Below, one piece after another: positions 6,524 to 11,310 of a stretch of DNA of 11,310 nt. Each line of letters begins with the position of its first letter. Positions within the stretch are counted from its first letter, which is position 1. The position numbers were made by a program, and so were the translations under genes. The stretch lies in assembly GCA_002344825.1 (NCBI GenBank), contig DDUN01000058.1, positions 1 to 11,310 of the forward strand. The letters run 5' to 3'. This DNA comes from Candidatus Multiplicimicrobium inquinatum (GTDB taxonomy: Bacteria > Omnitrophota > Omnitrophia > Omnitrophales > Aquincolibacteriaceae). Under the pieces are notes generated by a model. It searched no databases and had not been told where the DNA came from. It was given only the letters and a program-made list of their open reading frames with translations.

Positions 6524-8698
6524 TTAGGAACGAAATTTTTTGTTTTGTCCAGCGAGCTCAACAAGTAATTTGCACGGCGCGAAACGCGAACCGTATTGTT
6601 TTTCAAACGCCTGCAAATCTTCCACAATTGAAGCCAAGCCGACCGTATCAGCATAATCCATCAATCCTCCGCGGAAAGGCGGAAAACCCGTGCCAAAGAT
6701 CATGCCCACATCCACAGTCTCAGCCGAGTCAATCACCTTTTCTTCGAGGCAACGCGCGGCTTCATTCACCATGATATACATCATGCGCTTCAAAGCGGTT
6801 TCATCGGAAATGCCACTCTTCGCGGTAAACGGAATTTCAGGATTGCGATATTTTTTATCTTTGTCATAAAGATAAAAACCTTTGCCGCCTTTTTTACCCA
6901 AAAGTTTTTTCTGATAAGCAGACTCAAGAATCGAAGCAACCTTCATGCGCTCACCAAAAGCATCTTGCAGAATGTGCGCAACTTTGTAACCGACATCAAT
7001 TCCAACCTGATCAACCAACTCCACCGGTCCCATCGGCATACCAAACTGCGTCGCAATACGGTCAATCGCTTCGGGATCTAAACCCTCTTCCATTAAAAGC
7101 GCGGCTTCATTCAAATATGGAAGTAATAACCGGTTGACTAAAAATCCGGGCTTATCTTCCGTTACAATCACGGTTTTTCCGAGCTTGCGTGAAAAAGCAA
7201 TCGTCTTATCAAGAGTTTCATCCGAAGTTTGCTCGGCGCGAATCACTTCCACCAAAGGCATGCGGTTCACGGGGTTAAAGAAATGCAGCCCCACCACGCG
7301 TGATGGATTCTCACAACCCGCGGCCATTTGAGTTACGGGTAAAGACGAAGTATTCGAAGCCAAGATTGTGTTTTTGCCCACAACCGAAGCTAATTCTTTA
7401 AAAACCTTCTTTTTAATATCTAAATTTTCAACCACGGCTTCAATCACAACATCCGCACTTTTAATACCGTCATAGGTTAAGCCTGTTGAAATTAAATTCA
7501 TTTGGCGCGTCATGTCATGCGGCTTAAGCTTACGGCGCTTTAAAGACGCCTTAAACAGACCATAAGCTTCTTTCAAAGCTCCGCCCAAAGCTTTGGTATC
7601 AATATCCTTCACACGCACGGGAATATTTTTTGAGCTAACTAAATGCGCGATACCGCCGCCCATCACACCAGCCCCGATCACTCCAACTTTATTAACCTGA
7701 AATGATCCCGCCGGTTGCGCCTTTGGAGCAGAGGCATTTTTAACACTGCTCCACCCCTTCTTTTTGTAGCGCTCACTCAAAAAGAAAACACGAATACATG
7801 CTTTGGATACCGCCGTGGCTCCCAACTTAGAAAATGCGTGACTTTCCTCTTTGTAAACCTGCGCGCCGGTTTTACCGTAAGTTGATTGAATGAGTTTAAT
7901 AATTTCAAACGGCGCGGGATAAAAACCTTTGGTTTTCTTAAGCACATCTTTACGAGCCTGGCTGAAAACAAAATCCCGCCCGAAGGAAGTACCTTCAAGC
8001 AACTTATCCTGCAATGATTGTTTTCGTTCAGGGTGATGAATTCCGCCCAATACTTTGGCATATTGAATGGCATCCTGCAAAAGAGTTTGCTCATAAAAAA
8101 GTTTATCAACCAAACCTTTTTTAAAAGCGTCTTGCGCGCCCACGATTGATCCGCCCAAAATCAGCGGTAAAGACTTTAAAAGGCCGATCAATTTCGGCAA
8201 ACGAATGCTTCCGCCAAAGCCGGGCAAAATTCCGAGATTCACTTCAGGTAATCCGATTTTAACCGAATCCGAAAAGCTTGCTACGCGATACCAGCACGAA
8301 AGAGCAAGCTCAAAACCGCCGCCCAGACAAGCACCATTAATGACGCAAATCGTGGCATAGGGCAGATCTTCTATTTTTTGAAAAACGACTTTTCCTCTTT
8401 CCGCGGCTTGAAACGCGTCATCGGGCGTGGAAATTTTTTCGATCTCATTGATATCGGCGCCCGCAATAAAAATTTTCTTCTTCGCGCTCGCAAAAAGCAA
8501 CGCGCGTAAGTCCGTACGTGTTTTCAGCGCGTCCAGCTGCTTATCTAACTGCTCCAAGTGGACGCTTGTCAGCACGTTCACTTCGGAATCGGGGTGATCC
8601 ATGGTTAAAATGCCGATGCCATCCTCAACCGTGAGCTTCCAAGCATTCGATTCAGACCTGAGGCCAGAGGCCGAAGCCCCGAGATTTGCATTTGTCAT
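6524..8698 (-). CDS. fadJ: Fatty acid oxidation complex alpha subunit (enoyl-CoA hydratase / 3-hydroxyacyl-CoA dehydrogenase)
   Basis: This bifunctional beta-oxidation enzyme hydrates trans-2-enoyl-CoA and oxidises the L-3-hydroxyacyl-CoA with NAD+, passing 3-ketoacyl-CoA to the thiolase encoded upstream. It has 724 residues (E. coli FadJ 714, FadB 729). The crotonase domain spans about 20-210, with IAGADINE (78-85), GGGFE with Glu130 and GLPEVNLGILPGFGG with Glu152, equivalent to the FadB catalytic pair Glu119/Glu139. The NAD-binding Rossmann motif VIGAGVMGGGIA lies at 340-351. The dehydrogenase has VVGLHFFNP with His472, MPLVEVI with Glu484, and DKPGFLVNRLL. The C-terminal 3HCDH repeats include GKKGGKGFYLYD. 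AAGGGGA sits about 9 bases before the ATG. An N-terminal extension of roughly ten residues (ASASGLRSES) looks lineage-specific. The symbol fadJ follows from its FadI-like partner and the fadI-fadJ order. It ends at a strong terminator. Confidence 0.95.
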   Translation of the reverse strand: MTNANLGASASGLRSESNAWKLTVEDGIGILTMDHPDSEVNVLTSVHLEQLDKQLDALKTRTDLRALLFASAKKKIFIAGADINEIEKISTPDDAFQAAERGKVVFQKIEDLPYATICVINGACLGGGFELALSCWYRVASFSDSVKIGLPEVNLGILPGFGGSIRLPKLIGLLKSLPLILGGSIVGAQDAFKKGLVDKLFYEQTLLQDAIQYAKVLGGIHHPERKQSLQDKLLEGTSFGRDFVFSQARKDVLKKTKGFYPAPFEIIKLIQSTYGKTGAQVYKEESHAFSKLGATAVSKACIRVFFLSERYKKKGWSSVKNASAPKAQPAGSFQVNKVGVIGAGVMGGGIAHLVSSKNIPVRVKDIDTKALGGALKEAYGLFKASLKRRKLKPHDMTRQMNLISTGLTYDGIKSADVVIEAVVENLDIKKKVFKELASVVGKNTILASNTSSLPVTQMAAGCENPSRVVGLHFFNPVNRMPLVEVIRAEQTSDETLDKTIAFSRKLGKTVIVTEDKPGFLVNRLLLPYLNEAALLMEEGLDPEAIDRIATQFGMPMGPVELVDQVGIDVGYKVAHILQDAFGERMKVASILESAYQKKLLGKKGGKGFYLYDKDKKYRNPEIPFTAKSGISDETALKRMMYIMVNEAARCLEEKVIDSAETVDVGMIFGTGFPPFRGGLMDYADTVGLASIVEDLQAFEKQYGSRFAPCKLLVELAGQNKKFRS

Positions 8699-8767
8699 AG
8701 CTTTTATTCCCCTTTAAATTCGAAAAAATCTTTGCAAACGCTCAAAATAATTTGAAAGGTTTGGTTC

Positions 8768-8791
8768 TTACGCGAGCTTTATCGAGCGTAA
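8768..8791 (-). other. Small intercistronic hairpin between fadI and fadJ
   Basis: TTACGC (8768-8773) and GCGTAA (8786-8791) form a 6-bp stem starting 3 bases after the fadI stop codon. No U-run follows on the minus strand, so it is not a full terminator. It could protect the upstream message end or adjust the FadI:FadJ ratio. The rest of the 96-base gap shows only the fadJ ribosome site. Confidence 0.25.
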
Positions 8792-8794
8792 AAA

Positions 8795-10084
8795 TTAAAC
8801 ACCGCAGCGTTCGAGCAGGACGGCGCCGCCCTGTCCGCCGCCGATACACAGCGACACAATCGCACGTTTCGCGTTTCTGCGTTTCAATTCTTTGAGCGCG
8901 GTTAAAATCAAACGAGCGCCACTGACACCCACGGGATGTCCGAGCGCAATACCGCCGCCATTCACGTTCAACTTTTCCAAAGGAATCTCTCCCAAGGCCT
9001 CTGTGCGGCCCAAAAATTGCTGAGCGAACGATTTTGATTTCACCGCTTCAAGACAGGCCAAAACCTGCGCGGAAAAAGCTTCGTTGATTTCAAAAAGATC
9101 CACCGACTTTAAGTCAACACCCGTACGCTTCATTAAGCGGTCAATCGCAAAAACAGGTCCCATGCCCATTTCCGCAGGTTCGCAACCGGCATAGTCATAA
9201 CCCACAATGCGGCCCATAATTTCAAGCCCAAGTGCTTTTGCTTTTTCTTCAGTGGTTACAATGAGCATACAAGCGCCATCCGTAATTTGCGATGAGTTGC
9301 CGGCCGTAACCGATCCCGTGTTTCTTTCAAACGCGGGCTTCAGTTTGGCAAGCTGGTCTATCGTTTGATTTTCACGCGCGCCGTTATCGTCCTGAACCGC
9401 ATCCGTGAATTTGGGCGGAAGCAAAATAGGCATAATCTCTTCACGCAATCTTTCGCGCGCGGCAATCGTTTTATTATTGCTCGCCAAAGCAAAGTCATCC
9501 TGCGCTTTACGGGAGATTGCAAATTTCTTGGCTAATACTTCGGCCGTTTGTCCCATATTTAATCCGCAAACAGGGTCACTCAGACCCAACATCAATCCCG
9601 CAACGGGTGAAAAATGTTTTGGACGAAACTCAGCGATCACCTGTAGTTTTTGTACAAGCGTCTTCGCGCGCCCGAGCTTCATAAAAATCGCTTGGGCTTC
9701 TTTGGAAAAGAAAAGCGGAACATTCGACATCGATTCCGCGCCGCCCGCGATGACAACTTCGTCTTGACCTGCAATAATTTTTTCATACGCGCTGGTCACA
9801 GCTTCAAAACCGGAGGCGCAATTGCGGTGCACGGTATAAGCTTTTTTATCTTTGGGAATACCGCCGAGCAACGCGATCACGCGCGCGACATTCGCGGCAT
9901 TGGCAGGTTGCCCGACACAGCCGACGATCACTTCATCTACAACGGCAGGATTAAGACCGGTTCTTTCAACTAATTCACGCAAGCACCAAGCGCCTAACTG
10001 TTCCGCTCCGACGGAGTCAAAAAGAGACCATGCCTTGATAAAAGGTGTGCGCAAACCGCCCGCAATAACAATATTTTGAGTCAT
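8795..10084 (-). CDS. fadI: Acetyl-CoA C-acyltransferase (3-ketoacyl-CoA thiolase), FadI type
   Basis: This thiolase cleaves 3-ketoacyl-CoA with CoA to acetyl-CoA and a shortened acyl-CoA, the last step of the beta-oxidation spiral. From the ATG at 10084 it has 429 residues (E. coli FadI 436). Catalytic residues are present: nucleophile Cys89 in VHRNCASGFEAV, His383 in GGIALGHPVGVSGAR and Cys413 in SLCIGGGQGG, with NEAFSAQ in between. The basic and hydrophobic insertion after NVPLFFS (about 125-160), followed by GLSDPVCGLNMGQTAE, resembles FadI and the mitochondrial trifunctional beta subunit more than FadA, hence the symbol. The start rests on GAGGAA at 10099-10094, 9 bases before the ATG. 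A TTG eight codons earlier would place that site inside the gene. fadJ follows after 96 bases, so the two subunits are probably co-expressed as one complex. Confidence 0.95.
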   Translation of the reverse strand: MTQNIVIAGGLRTPFIKAWSLFDSVGAEQLGAWCLRELVERTGLNPAVVDEVIVGCVGQPANAANVARVIALLGGIPKDKKAYTVHRNCASGFEAVTSAYEKIIAGQDEVVIAGGAESMSNVPLFFSKEAQAIFMKLGRAKTLVQKLQVIAEFRPKHFSPVAGLMLGLSDPVCGLNMGQTAEVLAKKFAISRKAQDDFALASNNKTIAARERLREEIMPILLPPKFTDAVQDDNGARENQTIDQLAKLKPAFERNTGSVTAGNSSQITDGACMLIVTTEEKAKALGLEIMGRIVGYDYAGCEPAEMGMGPVFAIDRLMKRTGVDLKSVDLFEINEAFSAQVLACLEAVKSKSFAQQFLGRTEALGEIPLEKLNVNGGGIALGHPVGVSGARLILTALKELKRRNAKRAIVSLCIGGGQGGAVLLERCGV

Positions 10085-10093
10085 TTGTAATGT

Positions 10094-10099
10094 TTCCTC
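10094..10099 (-). promoter_or_regulatory. Ribosome binding site deciding the fadI start
   Basis: GAGGAA on the minus strand sits 9 bases before the ATG at 10084, and fixes that codon as the start rather than the upstream in-frame TTG at 10108. A 5-bp hairpin, TGTGC/GCACA (10100-10104 and 10110-10114), lies directly upstream of it and leaves the site itself single-stranded. Confidence 0.6.
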
Positions 10100-10140
10100 T
10101 GTGCTCAAGGCACACCCGTAATGAAAATGATAACAGCCCT

Positions 10141-10146
10141 ATTATA
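10141..10146 (-). promoter_or_regulatory. Possible internal fadI promoter: perfect -10 box
   Basis: TATAAT matches the -10 consensus exactly and would start transcription about 50 bases before the fadI ATG. The nearest -35-like sequence, TTGACC (10163-10158), is only 11 bases upstream, which is too close, and nothing good lies at 16-18 bases. If real, it is likely activator-dependent. It would let fadIJ be expressed separately from ygaP-yccU. Confidence 0.35.
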
Positions 10147-10183
10147 ACGGCGTTTGGGGTCAAAAACTTGCGCTGTTTCGAAA

Positions 10184-10615
10184 TTAGGCCAGCAAACGAT
10201 GTTCTTTGAGCATACATTTATTCATGACAACCTTAAGCCCTGCCGCCCGCGCCCGGTCAGCCGATTCATTATGCACAATACCTTCTTGCATCCAAATGAC
10301 CTTAGCACCAACATAAATAGCTTCATCCACAATCTTGGGGACATCCGTCGGCTTACGGAAAATATCCACGATCTCCACTCCGCCAGGAATAGAACGTAAA
10401 TCCGAATAGCTTTTGATCCCTTTCCATTCTTGAATCATGGGATTCACGGGAATCACGGTGTAGCCATGATTTTGTAGGTATTCCGCGACATGATAGCTGG
10501 GGCGATCCTGCTTATCAGAAAGCCCAACGACTGCCACGCGTTTGTAATTTTTTAAAATGGCTTTAATTTCGTCCGTGGTCGCATTGGCTTTGGGAAACTC
10601 ACATTCTTGATTCAT
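10184..10615 (-). CDS. CoA-binding domain protein, YccU family
   Basis: This 143-residue single-domain Rossmann-like protein is of the CoA_binding_2 type, related to the N-terminal domain of succinyl-CoA synthetase alpha. Visible family blocks are RVAVVGLSDKQDRPSYHVAEYL (26-47), VIPVNP (54-59), YSDLRSIPGGVEIVDIFRK (70-88), AKVIWMQEGIVH (104-115) and the C-terminal MNKCMLKEHRLL, matching the conserved NxC..EH ending of YccU (137 residues in E. coli). No enzymatic activity is established for the family; binding of CoA or a nucleotide is inferred from the fold. The ATG lies one base after the ygaP stop, with AAGG 6 bases upstream, so the two are translationally linked. Its position just before the CoA-ester-processing FadI/FadJ pair is suggestive of a CoA-related role but proves nothing. 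Confidence 0.9.
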   Translation of the reverse strand: MNQECEFPKANATTDEIKAILKNYKRVAVVGLSDKQDRPSYHVAEYLQNHGYTVIPVNPMIQEWKGIKSYSDLRSIPGGVEIVDIFRKPTDVPKIVDEAIYVGAKVIWMQEGIVHNESADRARAAGLKVVMNKCMLKEHRLLA

Positions 10616-10616
10616 T

Positions 10617-11177
10617 TTAAACCTTGGGCTTCCAAGAGCATGCCGTATTCACGGACACTTCTTTTTTCTGATTCCATGGCATTTTTGCTAAGAGAAGTGC
10701 CCCGCCGCAAAAACCGGTTAAGCCCGCGACCATAAGCCCCAATCCAAAAAACCCCGAAAGAAGAAAAAAATAAGGGCTCACAAAGTAACCGAGCAAACTT
10801 CCCATGAGGACAAGTGTTCCGACTAACAATAAAACCTGCCGATCAAGGGGAATAAAGCATTTTCCGGATCCGCCCATGCCGCAACCGGATTCAGTCCACG
10901 CACTAATCCCACCCTCTAGGTTGTAAACTTCCAAGGAAGGATCTTCCGCAAGGAGCTTATCGCAAGCCATTTGCCCGCGCTTACCGGCCTGGCAATGCAC
11001 AACCACTTTCTTCCCGGCGATATCTCCCAACTTGTATTTAGTAAAAGTAGAAAGCGGTACAAGCCTCGCTCCCGGAATATTTTGCGCGGCATGCTCCGCA
11101 GGTTCACGGACATCCACGAGCACCGCTTCGCCTTTCGCCAACCATTCTTTTAAAGTCGCCGCATTCACAGTCTTCAT
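10617..11177 (-). CDS. ygaP: YgaP-like membrane rhodanese (rhodanese + DUF2892)
   Basis: This is a predicted inner-membrane sulfurtransferase. From the ATG at 11177 it has 186 residues (E. coli YgaP 174). The cytoplasmic rhodanese domain spans about 1-97, with LVDVREPAEH (20-29), the active-site loop HCQAGKRG (Cys62 to Arg67, the CxxGxR form of YgaP) and LEGGISAW (87-94). Two transmembrane helices follow at about 114-133 and 136-164, with FFLLSGFFGLGLMVAGLTGFCGGALLL and then KMPWNQ, near-identical in pattern to YgaP including the membrane Cys (Cys157). AAAGGGAG precedes the ATG. A TTG at 11264 would add 29 unlike residues and was rejected. Differences from YgaP are a glycine-rich linker with Cys99 and Cys107, and a 16-residue C-terminal tail containing Cys180. 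It probably leads the ygaP-yccU-fadI-fadJ unit. Its own promoter is not clear. Confidence 0.92.
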   Translation of the reverse strand: MKTVNAATLKEWLAKGEAVLVDVREPAEHAAQNIPGARLVPLSTFTKYKLGDIAGKKVVVHCQAGKRGQMACDKLLAEDPSLEVYNLEGGISAWTESGCGMGGSGKCFIPLDRQVLLLVGTLVLMGSLLGYFVSPYFFLLSGFFGLGLMVAGLTGFCGGALLLAKMPWNQKKEVSVNTACSWKPKV

Positions 11178-11266
11178 AATTCTCCCTTTATTCCACGCAA
11201 TAGATACGATGCCATTGGTGCTTTTGAACAATTTGAAACAGTCAAAACCGCTTAAACCCTTCAAGT

Positions 11267-11300
11267 AAAAAAGCCGAGAAGGAATACCTTCTCGGCTTTT
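11267..11300 (-). terminator. Rho-independent terminator of a minus-strand gene beyond the right edge
   Basis: AAAAGCCGAGAAGG (11269-11282) pairs perfectly over 14 bp with CCTTCTCGGCTTTT (11287-11300) around an AATA loop. On the minus strand the stem ends in six U residues; on the plus strand four U residues follow, so some two-way activity is possible. It separates the ygaP unit from the upstream gene. Confidence 0.85.
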
Positions 11301-11310
11301 AAATCAATAT

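Noticed and set aside
8768..8791. Terminator between fadI and fadJ
   Set aside because: The stem is only 6 bp and no U-run follows on the minus strand, so read-through into fadJ is expected. Kept only as a low-confidence intercistronic hairpin.
9405..9767. 120-codon plus-strand reading frame opposite fadI
   Set aside because: It lies fully antisense to a well-conserved thiolase, has no family resemblance or ribosome site, and reads as a codon-bias shadow. The same holds for the other antisense or out-of-frame reading frames of 60-150 codons over the fad, cmo, amidase and DAHP synthase genes.
10085..10108. Upstream TTG start for fadI adding eight residues
   Set aside because: The GAGGAA ribosome site falls inside this extension and points to the ATG at 10084.
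11178..11264. Upstream TTG start for ygaP adding 29 residues
   Set aside because: The added stretch does not resemble YgaP, and the ATG at 11177 has its own AAAGGGAG site and matches the family N-terminus.
1..11310. tRNA genes, rRNA, CRISPR arrays, insertion sequences, prophage or defence genes
   Set aside because: All gaps are under 160 bases and contain only promoters, hairpins or the palindrome. No regularly spaced direct repeats or transposase-like frames were seen.

Overview
The window looks like an ordinary chromosomal stretch of a Gram-negative bacterium. The pointers are a Tat-exported lipoprotein amidase, a DUF3108-type exported protein, a type IV prepilin start, the CmoA/CmoB wobble-uridine pathway, and a FadI/FadJ beta-oxidation pair with an E. 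coli-like YgaP and YccU. Base composition is slightly AT-leaning with AT-rich intergenic gaps. I cannot fix the phylum. An uncultured 'deltaproteobacterial' lineage or Omnitrophota would fit the gene mix and the ~100-bp palindromic intergenic repeat, but this is a guess. There is no tRNA, rRNA, CRISPR array, transposase or phage gene, and no gap between genes reaches 300 bases.

Layout, left to right. (1) The left edge holds the first 18 codons of a type IV prepilin on the minus strand, with a good Shine-Dalgarno site and a sigma70-like promoter. Upstream of it on the same strand is a DUF3108 exported protein. (2) A class I DAHP synthase, the only plus-strand gene, diverges from the DUF3108 gene. 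(3) An imperfect ~125-bp palindrome lies between the DAHP synthase gene and a convergent AlkD-like DNA alkylation-repair gene, and supplies the stop codons of both. (4) The alkD gene lies directly downstream of a Tat/lipobox LysM-amidase gene. (5) cmoA, cmoB and a VTT/TVP38 membrane protein gene form a tight operon with two ATGA overlaps. (6) A hairpin terminator separates cmoA from fadJ. (7) ygaP, yccU, fadI and fadJ run in the same direction and probably form one unit with an internal promoter before fadI. (8) A 14-bp-stem terminator at the right edge ends whatever minus-strand gene lies beyond the window.

The functional themes are as follows. FadI and FadJ together carry out hydration, oxidation and thiolysis of enoyl-CoA. 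CmoA makes carboxy-SAM, which CmoB uses to carboxymethylate tRNA wobble U34. The DAHP synthase is the entry step of aromatic biosynthesis. The amidase and the DUF3108 protein belong to the envelope, and AlkD removes alkylated bases. I found no convincing new multi-gene system. The observations most worth following are the palindromic repeat that forms the end of alkD, the cysteine/histidine-rich leader in front of the amidase Tat signal, the hairpin in place of a ribosome site before cmoA, and the VTT protein coupled to cmoAB.
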